In this document: positions 34,633 to 46,713 of the stretch, piece by piece
How positions within the stretch are numbered: the stretch's first letter is position 1
Layout of the letters: every line of letters begins with the position of its first letter
Assembly: GCF_904849725.1 (NCBI RefSeq)
Contig: NC_058519.1
Span: forward strand, 23,543,267-23,607,266
Origin: Hordeum vulgare subsp. vulgare
Lineage: Eukaryota; Streptophyta; Magnoliopsida; Poales; Poaceae
Direction: 5' to 3'
DNA: 64,000 nucleotides
The notes under the pieces: generated by a model
Told to the model about the DNA's origin: nothing
What the model saw: only the letters and a program-made list of their open reading frames with translations
Database searches by the model: none
Program-made: the position numbers and the translations under genes

Positions 34633-34890
34633 GGCCCTGTTTGGTTCATAAGTCCTATGATTTTTTTTAGCCCCAACTTATAAGTCCTAAGTCCCTAAAA
34701 CGTTTCTATCTGTTTGGTTCCTAGGACTTAACATGGACTAAAAGATCATATTACTACTATAAGTCTCTATAAGAGTCTCCTTAAGAGTCTTATTTCATAA
34801 GTCCCAAATATTCACTTTAATTTCCTATAAATCCTTCTTATTTGGTTTAGATGCGATTAAAGAGACTTATGTCCGTGTAACCAAACACCC
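34633..34890. mobile_element. Tourist-like MITE (PIF/Harbinger type)
   Basis: The 258-bp element has ends GGCCCTGTTTGG and CCAAACACCC and a TTA target duplication (34630-34632 and 34891-34893). It lies about 360 bp upstream of the IDA-like peptide gene. Confidence 0.85.
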
Positions 34891-35079
34891 TTAAAACACC
34901 TCTCGCCAGCATGTCGACCCATGAATGCATGCATGCATGCAATGCAATGGAACAAAAGAAAGAAAGAACAGCTCCCTCCTTCCTACCGCAATAACTCCAC
35001 TGCACGGGCATCCTCACGGCCACACAGCCTAGCAATCCAACCGTACGTACGAGAAAGAGATCATCAATCCATGCAAACT

Positions 35080-35142
35080 TCTCCTCTCTCTCTCTCTAGA
35101 TCTCTTGCTAGCTCCACATGAGCTGTTCTCTCTCTCTCTCAC
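35080..35142 (+). promoter_or_regulatory. CT-rich leader or promoter tract before the IDA-like gene
   Basis: Two (CT)n tracts at about 35081-35096 and 35128-35141 lie 110-170 bp upstream of the ATG. A CATGCATG (RY-type) cluster lies further up at about 34926-34940. These are common in plant core promoters and leaders. No clear TATA box was fixed. Confidence 0.35.
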
Positions 35143-35250
35143 GAGCCTTTAAGAACCCTACAGATCTTAGCATCGTCCATGTCCCTCCCTCCCATATCCA
35201 TCTAGCCATAGCTTGGATCGCCTCTCACTGACACACGTACATCCGCCCGC

Positions 35251-35520
35251 ATGTCTACCCTTGTGGCCATGATCATTCTTCTGCTGCTGCTCACGTCCAC
35301 TGCCGCCGGGGAGGGGGCGAGGAGGCCGCCGGCGACGTCCGTGCCGTTCACGGCGCGGCTGCACGGCCGCCAGCCGCTCTTCCGCGGCCGAGCGGCCAAC
35401 GGATGCATGCCTCGGGGCTTCCGCGTGCCGCCGTCCGCGCCCAGCCGGTACGCCAACTACCACACCCTCGACGCCGGCGCGGCCTGCGAACACGGCGGTG
35501 GCCGGAACCGGAAGCCGTGA
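35251..35520 (+). CDS. IDA-like secreted signalling peptide precursor
   Basis: It encodes an 89-aa single-exon pre-propeptide. Residues 1-20 form a signal peptide (LVAMIILLLLLTSTAAG). A variable middle follows, then a conserved motif at about 51-69, GCMPRGFRVPPSAPSRYAN. This has the shape of the EPIP/PIP motif of the INFLORESCENCE DEFICIENT IN ABSCISSION family, where a 12-14 residue PPSAPS-type peptide is cut out, hydroxylated on proline and perceived by HAE/HSL receptor kinases at the cell surface. Such peptides control organ abscission, cell separation and some stress responses. The tail of about 20 residues after the motif (to HGGGRNRKP) is longer than in classical IDA. Loss of the Lys-Arg-His-Asn ending in favour of Arg-Tyr-Ala-Asn makes it a divergent IDL. 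The family call is from motif recognition. Confidence 0.85.
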   Translation: MSTLVAMIILLLLLTSTAAGEGARRPPATSVPFTARLHGRQPLFRGRAANGCMPRGFRVPPSAPSRYANYHTLDAGAACEHGGGRNRKP

Positions 35521-36925
35521 GCGGAGACCATCCTATCGTATTCCTGTCGTGTTCTTTCTTTGGAGAAGGTCCTGAATTCTTTATTTTTTTACAAACAATA
35601 TTTATACAAGTTTATGCTGAAAGGTTAAGGATATACGGTCTGTCCAATATTTGCTGGATGTTTTTTTTGCCCTTTTCTTCGAAGAAGAAACGGGGTTTGA
35701 TTATTGATCTAGATTGTGAGAGATAATCTCTTGTAATTTTCGCGTCTCAGACCGTTAAATAAGTTCTGGTCAATTTTCCAAAATATCCTTTAGTTTGTTT
35801 CCTTGGTCTCGTGGAGAAGGTGATCACTCATGCTTCTTTTTTTCCGCTTAGATTCGTTTCATGTCATGACTCATAATTTGAATCGGTGTAATCGATTATT
35901 ACAAAATCAATGATTAAGGGGTATCCTTTACGCAGGTCATTCCCAGCTTCTCTACTGATGAAAGTGTCACAGCATGCGTGAACATGTGCCGTAATTTTCG
36001 TGACCGGATTTCTTTCCTTGAATCGGAGGCACGGGTGGGTTTGTTTTTGTTTGTGCTTTTTTCTTCTAGATTTTCCTTTTCAAAACATTTTATCTCTTGA
36101 ACCATGTATCAAAATTATGAACCATTTTTATTGACGCATTTCTTGCATCGAGATCTTTGAGAAAAGATCGCATGTTGATAGGTTTCAACAAACTTTTTTT
36201 TTAGACAAGTAGTAACTTATATGCTTTCAAACTATACTAAACCGTGCTTTCAAATAAACTAACGTGTGCTTTACTTTTGGGTGAAGCAAAAAAGCACTAC
36301 ATGCTTCACTTTTTTTTAGGAGAAACACAAAAGCACAATTTGAGCTTCACGTGGAAATATGAAAAACAGCAACAGAAAAGACGGAGAGAAAACAAATGAG
36401 GGGGAAACTAAAAACCGAAAAAGAACGAAAACCGGAAAAACTTAAACAAAAAATGAAAAGCAAAAAAGTGAAACCCAAAAAACCAAACAAAAACGAGAAA
36501 AAAAAACAGAAACCAAAAAAATATCAAAAACCTGAAAACCCGTGAAAGCACAGTTCACTTTTTAAAGGAAGCACAAAAACACAGTTTGCGCTTATTTCGA
36601 AAGCACATCCATGCTTTGTATTTTTAGGGAAGCACATCTGTTATTCACGCCAAAGCACTGCTGATGCTTTACTTTAGCGAAGCACAACTGTGCTTCATGG
36701 TGAATTCAAATGCTCGTTTGTGCTTCCTGCGGAAGAAAATGGAAACTAACAAAGAAACCGAGGAATAAAAGCAATTTTAAAAATAACCACAAAAAACCAG
36801 GCAAATATGAAAATCCAAAAAATAGGAAAAATCCCAAAACAAAACCCGTGAAAAAAAAGTGCTCCCACTGGGTGCACCCAACACGTGACACAAGGTTGCT
36901 TAGGCGTACCGTGTGGCGGCTGGAG
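35521..36925. other. Non-coding stretch, A-rich low-complexity repeats
   Basis: From about 36200 to 36870 the sequence is full of 'gcttcac', 'agcaca' and 'aaaaacc(g)aaaa' motifs, a decayed low-complexity repeat often seen in Triticeae DNA. No gene is recognised. Confidence 0.45.
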
Positions 36926-37396
36926 TATACCGGGCCAAACGGGCCGATTAAATGGGCCGGCCCGACAGCCCGGCCGGCCCGCGTGCCTGGCACGACACGG
37001 GCCCAGCCCGGCACGGGCTAATCGTGCTCGGGCCCGGCACAAAGCATGCCTCGGGCCGTGCCTGGGCCTGGAGGCTGGGCACGCGGGCCGGCACGGCACG
37101 GCCCATTTATTTATATATATTTTTTTCAGATTTTTTATATATATATATGCAAAAATATGGCCCAATAGGCCCAAAAATAAATCCATATGTTCAAAAAAAT
37201 CAGGCCCAACGTGCTAATCGTGCCTCGGGCCGGCCCGTTTACCCAGCCGTGCCGTGCTTGAGCCTGGCTGCCAGGCATGCGGGCCGGCACGGCACGGCCC
37301 GTATATTAATCGGGCCCAGGCGGGCCGTGCCGTGCCTGACACGTTTACGACGGGCCGGGCCGTGCCGTGCCGGGCCGGCCCGTTTGGCCAGGTATA
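36926..37396. mobile_element. hAT-like non-autonomous element, 471 bp
   Basis: The ends TATACCGGGCCAAACGGGCC and its inverse (TATACCTGGCCAAACGGGCC on the other strand) are flanked by a perfect 8-bp duplication GGCTGGAG (36918-36925 and 37397-37404). The arms are packed with 'ggcacggcac' and 'gggccgtgcc' palindromes around an AT-rich centre. It codes for nothing. Confidence 0.85.
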
Positions 37397-37404
37397 GGCT
37401 GGAG

Positions 37405-38084
37405 CACTAACGCATGCTTCGGGGGTGACTAATGACCGTTGGTAAGCCCCTCGAGGGAGTACCCATAGACTAGTAGATCCATTGATGTTGGATGTAGTTG
37501 TCAAACTACAATACAAAAGATGGGTGAGCCAATACAAAGAAAAACATACTATGTTTGCCCCTGCGGGCTAGATGGGCCGCGGTTTGCTTTTGTTTTATCG
37601 GATGTTCCGATGATTTTTCTTTCTTTACTAGTAATCGTGTACGTGCAACGTACGTACCAATATATATTATTTATGTGATTATAGAAAAAAATCTATCGTG
37701 GTTTCAAAAAAAGACTATAGATAATTGGTGATTCCTTGCCGACCCTCTTCTCTAATATACAAACTTGAGGACCATGTATCAGGATTATTCAGTTATAGTT
37801 TTTTCTTACTTCTACTGAAACTGCATAGCCATTACATAAAGCTAACCACTCTCTATCTTATACCATAGTGACTGCACAAGGTCCTGTTTTACATAGACGT
37901 TTTACAGATAGCAACCCCCCTAAAATAACCCTACACATTCAGATGAAAGTGCAGTTTTGCTTGGAACATGAAGCTTTAGAATGTTCAAAATGTATAAAAA
38001 ACACACACTGGACAATGGCTAAATCTACAGAGAAAAAGGTGAATACCAGGAGGGCTCTTACGCAGTCTGAATAATAGTGGCAGC
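37405..38084. other. Gene-free spacer
   Basis: The sequence is AT-rich. 'ctagtaatcgtgtacgtgca' near 37630 resembles a Helitron or retroelement edge but is too little to call. Confidence 0.35.
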
Positions 38085-38718
38085 TCAGATCTCTTTGAGT
38101 TCCTCTTCTGTTTGGGGCAGTGCCGCGCTAAGCGTATTGAAACCAGGCCCTGAGCATGAAGGTGTGCTGCAATCGTCTTCTGACAGAACATTTCCATCAG
38201 GGAACTCTTCTGGTCCGACAAGGCTACCGTGATCCTGGGAGTGCTGGTCCTGGCAGTGAAACAGATCCCCGACGTCCTTTTTCTGCAATATCCGTAGTTC
38301 AGAATGTGTAAGCAAACAAGGGAATTCTCATACCACATCAGCAAAGGAACATGTGGCAGCAGAAACATGGCCTCCTCATATGTCTATCTTCAGAGATGGT
38401 GTAAAGACCACAAAACTAAGTGTCCGTATTAAACTCAAAACGTTGGGTCCTCCTTTCATTAGAACATCGTAACCTCAAGAAATTTCAATGGAAGTATTAG
38501 TTTTATTTTGCACATTGCACATTTCTTATATTCGCTTTGCCATCCTGATCAAACTTGTCGCGAACCAACAACTTTCAACAAAACACACGTACTTTGCATA
38601 CAGATTGAACTGATAAAAAGTACAAATGATATATCACTAACCAATTAAGTCGATTTTTCAGTTCTCACCTCTTTATGTACCTCAGTCATGACCTCTTTAT
38701 CGATACCAAATTTCTGTC
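38085..38718 (-). CDS. Last exons of an unidentified gene (partial)
   Basis: Two exon-like blocks on the minus strand fit together. Block one, 38718-38669, is bounded by an AG acceptor and a GT donor and reads QKFGIDKEVMTEVHKE. Block two, 38282-38085, follows an AG acceptor in the same phase and reads KKDVGDLFHCQDQHSQ, then GPEEFPDGNVLSEDDC, and ends ALPQTEEELKEI-stop. The acidic, hydrophilic ending looks like the C-terminus of a larger protein, which I do not recognise. Further exons might lie at 39.0-40.0 kb, for example a frame at 40005-39950 ending TKNLIMEWIE, but I could not link them. It could also be a captured fragment. Confidence 0.4.
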
Positions 38719-40305
38719 CTACAAAAAAAGTTCCCTATGCTGCAAAATAAACAACATGAGATCAACCTTTCTCACAAACAGTAAAGAACAACAAATCATC
38801 GGTTTGATCAAACTTGGCCTGAATAAAAAAGATCATTGAAACCACACAAGGAAACCTCGGAATTTTATCGAGAAAGAAACAAAAACTGAGAGCAGAAACT
38901 TGAACTAATTAAGCACATCATGTACTGTATATCCCTACATCCATCCCAAGAAATTGTGTATAGATCGAAGCATGAAGCAGCCGTCCACATATCAATTAGA
39001 GAACAATTTGGAGGGAGTAACAGGGGGATTTTGCCTCACCGGTGGAGTATCTTGTCATGTGATTTGAGTGATATTGGTGACCACCGTATGCCCGTACTGC
39101 TAGCGACGCACCCCATGCTGTTCCCCATGCGACGGAACTTGACACATAATATGGACCTCGCCGACCATCACACGGACAATGATGCACCAGGGGACAAGAC
39201 AGATTGCAAAAGAGGGGATAGAGGGTTCTGCACATGAGAGGAGAATGCCTTACTCGTCTCTAGTTTGACGCTTTTGCAATCACAAATATCCCACTGTATC
39301 ACAGTTCTTCAATTGAATATACGTTTCATTCAATTTCAGCATGTTCTGAATCTTTATTGCCTAGAATGAAAAATGGAAGCATTATTCCATAAGAGAACCA
39401 AATCAAAATGACTTCCCTACACTTCCATATAAGCGTGGTATTTAAGAAGCCACACTTTCATTTCAAGAAAATTCACCTACATCAACTGATTCACCTTTCC
39501 CTTGGCGTCCACTCAAAGTCTTCTCAACTCCTAAACGCAAAGACATGCTCGCATATATTGACATGTCAATTGACTTTTAGCCATAGAAAACTGCTGAATC
39601 CAGCTTGCATAACATGAACTGAAAAAAAGAACCAGTATTAAAAGGATACATGAACATAAATCATTAATTTATCTTCAGCTAGCTACACATACTGCATGGT
39701 GAGGCATCTTCAGAACTTTAGATGACTGTTGGTTTAAGTTATATTGGTCGTTGTAGCATGAAGCTTGATTTTGAGAGCACACACATGATAAGAGTGGATA
39801 CAGAGCACATATTTTGGTTTCCATGTTCCTGTAAAAGTACTAACCAGCAATTTGATCAAATAAGGATCATGTAAGGACCTAACGATGTTCCGGTAAATGA
39901 AGCCAAGAACTGTCGTTACTAAGCGCACCTCTGCAGGTACAAATCTGAAGTTGTGTACCTTCAATCCACTCCATGATTAAGTTCTTCGTGCCAGGAGAAG
40001 AGATGACAAGATCTCTCTCATTGTCTGCTCGGGTACGTCAGTTCTATCATGGTGGGTTCTAATAAATCTATAGAAATAAAATGTATGGTGGGTTCTAATA
40101 AATCTGCTTAGGTACATCAGTTCTATCATGGTGGGTTCTATCATGATTAAAGCTTCAAGTACATCAGTTCTGCTCAGAAAAATACAATGATCTCTGAAGA
40201 AATTGTCTGCTCCAGACTGACGAACTGCAGCATTAGTACTGGCTTCTAATAAAATTCGACCAACAACGTGTCAATCAATATCGAATCTCTTGAATAGTAA
40301 GATGG
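38719..40305. other. Possible introns or remnants of the unidentified gene; local repeats
   Basis: No assured exon. At 40028-40172 the text 'catcagttctatcatggtgg' and 'gggttctaataaatct' recurs two or three times as a local tandem repeat. Confidence 0.35.
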
Positions 40306-40584
40306 GCTGGACACGAGCGTACACTCACCCCTATGAACGCACACACGCACACCTTACCCCTATGAGCACCTTCGAGAGACTAAGCCGACACATCATCTTG
40401 AGATTGACGAAGTCGCCACTGACGCCTTCGTTGTCGACGGGAACGTCTCCTCCCACTGAAAGCACTTCGCCGGAATACCTGAAATAAATCCAGGAAAATG
40501 CAAGCACCAACGTCAAGTCTGGGACTTGAACTCTGATGAGCAGGGGATACCACAGTCCTCCTAACCATCCAACCACGGGTTGGT
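40306..40584 (-). mobile_element. tRNA-derived SINE-like element
   Basis: Read on the minus strand it starts near 'aacccgtggttggatggtt' and contains GAGTTCAAGTC, a good RNA polymerase III B box. It then runs through a body found in many Triticeae SINE copies ('ggatttatttcaggtattcc', 'cagtgggaggagacgttccc'). The frames across it are not genes. The family name (Au-type) is a guess from memory; the limits are approximate. Confidence 0.6.
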
Positions 40585-40828
40585 TTGCTTTGATGAGTTA
40601 AGTTTGATGGGAATAGTTTTTACTAATTTATTCTTCGAAGCACACGATCCCAAACGGGCATGACAAAAACAAGTTAATTAAGAGGGCTCAACAAAATGAT
40701 CAAATGAGTGGCTGACCGGTGGGTCCACGATCATGGGCCCGTCAGCAACCCCGTGTCGGAATTCGGCCCAACCAAACGACCAAACCCTAGGTCCACCACG
40801 GCCACGAAGCCGAAGCCGAGCCGAGCAG

Positions 40829-40836
40829 TATATAAG
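40829..40836 (+). promoter_or_regulatory. TATA box of F-box copy 2
   Basis: TATATAAG lies 95-102 bp upstream of the ATG at 40931, in promoter sequence shared in part with copies 1 and 3 ('tcggcccaacca'). Confidence 0.6.
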
Positions 40837-41220
40837 GAATAGCCGCCGACGGCCGACCATTTTGCTTCCACACTCTCCAGCTCGCCACCCCGAAGCTCCC
40901 CAGCCAGATCCACAGAAGCCCTCGCCGGCCATGGCCGAGCAGCAGCAGGCACGGTTCTTCAGCATGGACCCAGCGACGGCGGCCGACGCGCGGCGCAACG
41001 GCTGTGACCCGCGCGCGCTGGACGAAGCCGCCAAGAGCATGCTGCGCTACATCTACGGCAACCTTCCCGACCTCCCTGCCTACGACGGCGCGCGGCTCGC
41101 GACCCTCGCCTCCTCCCCCGACGGCGTCGACCGCATCGGCCGCCTCCCTCCCGAGCTCCTTAGCAAGATCGTCTCCGGCCTCCCGTCCGTCAAGGATGCC
41201 GCGCGCACCGCCGTCCTCTC

Positions 41221-41385
41221 TGTTAGATAATGAAGCGTTCCTACTCCCTCGAGGGGAGCCGCGTTGGTTTATATTGATAGGTTGCCTTGTTGTGCAAGGG
41301 ATAGATACAAGAGTTTGAATACAATAAGAGATAGAGGAGATAGATGAGGAGGTTGAGATTACAACGATATCTCTATATTCTAACA
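41221..41385 (-). repeat. Copia 3' LTR
   Basis: 165 bp. On the plus strand it begins TGTTAGATAATG and ends ATTCTAACA. Confidence 0.93.
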
Positions 41386-41392
41386 CCCTCCC

Positions 41393-44300
41393 TTAATCTC
41401 TACTACCTAAATTAAGATTACTCTTGAACTCATCAAATGGTCGTGTTGGTAGCGCCTTGGTGAAACCATCCGCCACTTGATCTTTGGAGGGAATAAACCG
41501 TATCTCAAGCTTCTTTGCTGCAACCCTTTCTCGTACAAAGTGAAAATCAATCTCTATGTGCTTTGTCCTAGCATGAAATACTGGGTTTGCAGACAAGTAT
41601 GTTGCACCCAAGTTATCACACCGTAAGCATGAGATCCGATTATTTTTAACTCCCAATCCTGCAAGAAGGTACTCAACCCAAATAACTTCGGCAGTTGCAT
41701 TAGCCAAGGATTTATACTTAGCTTCTGTGCTTGAACGTGATACAGTGGCTTGTTTCCTAGCACTCCAAGAAATAAGATTTGGTCCAAAGAATATGGCAAA
41801 ACCTCCAGTTGATCTTCTGTCATCACTACAGCCTGCCCAGTCAGCATCAGAAAATGCACTCACAAGAGTGGAATTAGAACTTTTGAGGTGTAGTCCTATA
41901 CCCATTGTATGCTTTACATATCTTACAATTCTCTTGACAGCTGCCCAATGTGCAGAAGTAGGTGCATGTAGATACTGACAAACTTTGTTAACAGCAAATG
42001 AGATATCTGGACGTGTGAGAGTTAAATATTGCAATGCTCCCACAGCACTCCTATACCTTGTACTGTCTTCCTCTTGGAGTGGATTTCCTTCATATGTCGA
42101 AAGTTTTTCTGAAGAAGACAAAGGTGTAGGTACTGGCTTGCAATCTTTCATCCCCATACGAGACAGAAGTTCAGTGATATATCTCTCCTGATTTAACATA
42201 ATTCCATCTTGAGTTTTTCTGACTTCAATGCCTAGGAAGAAATGCAAATCACCTAGATCTTTTAAAGCAAATTCTGAGCTTAGATCATGGAGAAGAGCAT
42301 TGGTGGCATTTTGTGAAGAACTTGCAACTATAATATCATCAACATATATAAGCAAGAAAATTACCACTCCTGCCTTGTTATAAATAAACAAGGATGTGTC
42401 AGCCTTTGAAGCAATAAAGCCAAGAGATTTCAATTGCAAGCTCACTCTAGAATACCATGCTCTAGGTGCTTGTTTCAAACCATAAAAGTGCTTTATCAAG
42501 TTTGCAAACAAAGTGTGGAAGTTTCTTACTTTCATACCCAGGTGACTGTCTCATGAACACTTCCTCTTCCAGAACACCATGCAAAAACGCGTTCCGTACA
42601 TCTAGCTGTCTTAGGCTCCATCCTCTGGACACAGCAATGGCCATCACAAGTCTGATAGTTGCAGCTTTCACAACAGGACTAAAAATGTCCTCATAATCAA
42701 TACCATAACGTTGTTTGAAACCTTTTGCAACCAAACGTGCCTTATACCTGTCAATGGAGCCATCTGCCTTCTTTTTAACTCTATATATCCATTTGCAATC
42801 AATTATATTTTTACCTTTCTGATTTGGTACAAGATGCCAGGTTTTATTTTTCATAAGCGCAGAGTATTCTTCATCCATTGCCTTCTTCCATTTGGGATCA
42901 TCAAGTGCACTGCTAACAGTTGTTGGCTCTCCTGAAATACATATCATGCCATATGGTATAGTCCCATCCGTTCGTATTTTTGGATTGCGTATACCTTTCT
43001 ATAGTCTAGTCATGACTTTTGGAGATGCCACAGATTGGACTGGAGGCGCACTCGCCACAGCTGATCCAGAAGAGTCTTGTGTTGTTGCGGTTGGCACATG
43101 GGATCCTGTGGCCATCGATGAGGCCGCCGATCCTACAGGCGTACTGGGAGCAGCGGCGCAACGCGGCACAGAGGATCCGCCCACCGACCGCGACTGTATG
43201 CGCACGCGGGGCGAGGGAGATCCTGTCCCGCTGCTGTCCCCACCGGCCATCGACGTGGTGTCGCGGGGTTGGCTGGCCCGGGTGCCGGAACTGCCGCTGG
43301 TGGGAGCGCGATCCGAGGCGGATTCTCCCGCGCGATCCAACGACGGCGGGCGTGTAGGTGTGCCAGGCGCCGCCGAATCGTCCTCGTGATCTGTGCTAGG
43401 CTCGTCTTCTTCTGCCGCATGAAATATAAGATCGTTTTGATCATTTTGAGCACCGTTTTCGCCAGGAACCTGCACAGGCATAAGAGTAGGACCAGTACCA
43501 GCAGGAATATCATCATATTGGTTAGTACAATCATCACCCCCATGATCAAAAGACCGAAGATGTGTAGGAAGGAGAAGGATTTCTTGGCGAAGAAGTTGAC
43601 CAGCATTGGGATGAAGTGATGCAAAGGGAAATACGGACTCATCAAAAACAACATCCCTAGATATGTAGACCCTACCAGTAGGAATATCAAGGCATTTAAC
43701 CCCTTTATGCATAGGGCTAGCCTAAGAAGGCACGTTGTTTAGAGCGGAAAGCAAGTTTGCGTGTGTTGTATGGTCTGAGATTGGGCCAACATGCACACCC
43801 AAAGACACGAAGAGAAGGGTAGTTAGGTGTAACACCAAGGAGACGTGTCAGAGGTGTTTCAAATTTGATGACTTTGCTTGGAAGTAAGTTGATGAGATAT
43901 GTGGAAGTTAAAAAGGCTTCATCCCAAAATTTGAGTGGCATGGATGCATTTGCTAATAGGGCAAGTCCCATGTCAACAATGTGATGATGTTTCCTCTCAG
44001 CAGAGCCATTCTGTTGGTGAGCATGAGGACATGATACATGATGTGATATGCCAAGTTTTTGAAAGAAGGCATTTAACTTTTCATACTCACCACCCCAGTC
44101 GGTTTGCATAACAATGATCTTGGAGTTAAGTTTGCATTCAACAAGCTTTTGAAAGTTGATAAAGACTTGGAATACATCAGATCTTTTTTTCAGCAAGTAA
44201 ATCCAAGTAAATTTACTACAGTCATCAATGAAACTTACATAGTAGGAGAATCTTCCAACGGAAGTGGGGGCTGGTCCGCATACATCTGAGAAGATGAGTT

Positions 44301-45849
44301 GTAATGGAGAAGTAGATACACTAAGAGAAATAGGGTAAGGTAATTGATGACTTTTCGCTTGTTGACACGGATCACAAACTGACTCAACACTAGGCTCATA
44401 AGAGAGTTTATTTTTGCTAAGAACATATTTAACTATGACTGAAGATGGATGACCCAAACGGCTGTGCCACCTTGATGAAGAAGGCTTGGTGACAATGTTT
44501 GCTTGTTTATCTGACCATGAAGATGAAGATGATATGAGTGGGTAGAGACCTCCTACGCACCGTCCTCTAAGAATGATTCTCCTTGTTGCCAAGTCCTTGA
44601 CCAAGAAAAAATAGGGATAGAATTCTATGAGAACATTGTTATCAAGAGTGAAACGATGGACGGAAACAAGATTTTTAGAAGTTTCTGGGACGTGCAAAAC
44701 ATCTTTCAGGTGCAAATTTTTCATGGGGTTTTTAACAATTGAACTACCAATATGAGAAATATTCATACCAGATCCATTTGCCGTGCGAATTTGGTCACCA
44801 CCATTGTACTTTTCCTGCATGGTCAGCTTGTCAAGTTCACCTGTGATATGATTGGTTGCTGCACTGTCGGCATACCAATTTGTGTCAACACCATAGGAGA
44901 CTGCATGCGCCTCCTTTTCTTCTTGATCATTCTCTTCATATCGCCACCAGCAGACACGTGCACCCCCTGGATGATGCTTGAGGCAGATCTGAAACTCTGG
45001 GAAGTCGTGTTGCTGATCACACACCTGCTGTTGTTGCTGCTGCCGAGGGCGTCCTCTGAAACCGCCATTGGAGGGAGAGGGCTGGCGGTCACCGCGGTCA
45101 TTGCTGCGGCCACGCCCCCTTTCTCCTCGCCCGCGATTGGATCTGCCACGGGACGAGCCACGGCCTCTGTAGACCGCATTGGCAGAAGTATGGAACCCTC
45201 CTGAAGGCGAGTCGCCCAACATCTCCATCCTTTGATCAAAGGCAGAGATCTGGGCAAACAGATCATCGGCGGTGATGTTGTTTTTGACAGCGCCGATTGC
45301 CGCTACCACGGAGTCGTAGTCGCGGTCCAGACCTGCAAGTATGTAGTCCACCATCTCTGGATCAGAAACGGGGCGACCAGCAGCAGCTAGTTCGTCCACG
45401 AGGCTCTTCATCTTCGCCATGTACGCTGAGCTAGACATGGTGCCTTTCTTGGTGTTGGTGATCGCAATTCTCAGGTTGGTGATCCGAGATTGCGATTGTG
45501 AAGCGAAGAGGTTGTTGACTGTTGTCCAGAGATCGAAGGTGGAGTCCCTCCCGACGACCTGTGCAAGGATCTCAGGAGACATGGAATTGAGTAGATATGA
45601 CAGAACATGTTGATCTTTGGCGATCCATGATCCATACAGAGGATTCGGCTCTTGGGCCGTGGTTTTGTCCACCTTGGTGACTTCCACCGTTTTGGGTGGA
45701 GCGGCGTCGGAGTTGTCTAGGAGTCCAGTAACCTGCGCTCCTCGCAGGGCTGGGAGGACTTGCGTCTTCCAGAGGATGAAGTTCCCTCTCGCCAGCTTTT
45801 CTGATGGAGGTGAACCGAGGTTCAGGGCTACGCCGGCTGAGGAAGACAT
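41393..45849 (-). pseudogene. Copia gag-pol polyprotein, inactivated
   Basis: Reading from ATG 45849 the order is gag, a degenerate zinc-knuckle region, protease (WYADSAATNH), the pre-integrase HHCC zinc region (WHSRLGHPS ... CDPCQQAK), the integrase core (FSDVCGPAP, DWGGEYE, HQQNGSAERKH), a variable linker, reverse transcriptase (ending [11 protein letters not shown]) and RNase H ([30 protein letters not shown]). This is the copia order. The frame is broken by a short deletion causing a stop and shift at about 43717-43725, an in-frame TAG at 43001-42999 between integrase and RT, and a frameshift in RT near 42490. This copy cannot make a full polyprotein but could be mobilised in trans. Confidence 0.93.
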
Positions 45850-45929
45850 GGCGCCGATTGTGGATGTGATCTGGGTTTGATTGTTTCTGGTTTGTGGCTA
45901 GATGTGTGGAAGAGAGGCTCTCATTACCA

Positions 45930-46094
45930 TGTTAGATAATGAAGCGTTCCTACTCCCTCGAGGGGAGCCGCGTTGGTTTATATTGATAGGTTGCCTTGTT
46001 GTGCAAGGGATAGATACAAGAGTTTGAATACAATAAGAGATAGAGGAGATAGATGAGGAGGTTAAGATTACAACGATATCTCTATATTGTAACA
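45930..46094 (-). repeat. Copia 5' LTR
   Basis: 165 bp. It matches the other LTR except for two substitutions close to its right end. Confidence 0.93.
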
Positions 46095-46713
46095 CTCTCC
46101 TCCCACTGGCGCCGGGCCTGGCTCTCCACGCCCCTCGTGCTGGCCGACGCCCACCTCCTCCCCGAAGGCTGCGGCTGGCCTCCCGCGCCCGCCGCCAGCT
46201 CGCCGGCCGTCACCGCCGCCGTCTCCAGCGTCCTCGAGGCGCACCCGGGGCCCTTCCGCTGCGTCCACCTCGTCTGCACCCGCATGAACGCGCGCCGCGC
46301 CCAGCTCGCGCGCTGGCTCCAGCTCCTCGCCGCCAAGGGCGTCCAGGACCTCGTCCTCGTCAACCGCCCGTGGCCGCGCGACGTGCCCCTCCGGCCACGC
46401 TCTACACTACCGTCACCACCCTCACCCGCCTCTACCTCGGCATGTGGAAGTTGCCGGGCACGGCCGCGCTGCGTGGCGCCTCCTTTCCCCACCTCCGCGA
46501 GCTCGGCCTGGGTTGCGTCGAAATGGAGCAGGGCGTCGTCGACGCCCTCGTCGCCAGGAGCCCCGCGCTGGAGACGCTCAACATCCTGGGATGCAAAGGG
46601 CTGCGCCTCCGCCTCGTCAGCCAGAGCCTACGGTGCGTGCAGATCAGCTTGTCGAGAATGGAGGACGTCGCCGTGGTGAAGGCTCCACTCCTCGAGCGGC
46701 TCATCATCTAAGG

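Larger units (their letters stand above)
41221..46094 (-). mobile_element. Ty1/copia LTR retrotransposon with 165-bp LTRs
   Basis: The 4874-bp element, minus strand, has a 5-bp target duplication CTCTC (41216-41220 and 46095-46099). The LTRs are 165 bp each and differ at 2 bases, so the insertion is fairly young. Next to the 5' LTR (right side) the primer-binding site TGGTAATGAGAGCC resembles the initiator-Met tRNA type. A polypurine tract (AAGGGAGGG) adjoins the 3' LTR at about 41386-41394. Short LTRs suggest an Ale/Hopscotch-like lineage (inference). Confidence 0.95.

Noticed and set aside
35080..35142. CT repeats as a microsatellite gene signal
   Set aside because: Kept only as a weak leader/promoter note; no functional claim is possible.
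40331..40576. Minus-strand 81-codon frame
   Set aside because: Lies within the SINE-like repeat.
42999..43712. Treating each copia frame as a separate gene
   Set aside because: Order and motifs show one broken gag-pol; stops and shifts separate the pieces.
46068..46679. A stand-alone gene starting in the copia LTR at about 46053
   Set aside because: The frame begins in LTR sequence and continues as the middle of F-box copy 2 exon 1; the start is an artefact of the insertion.
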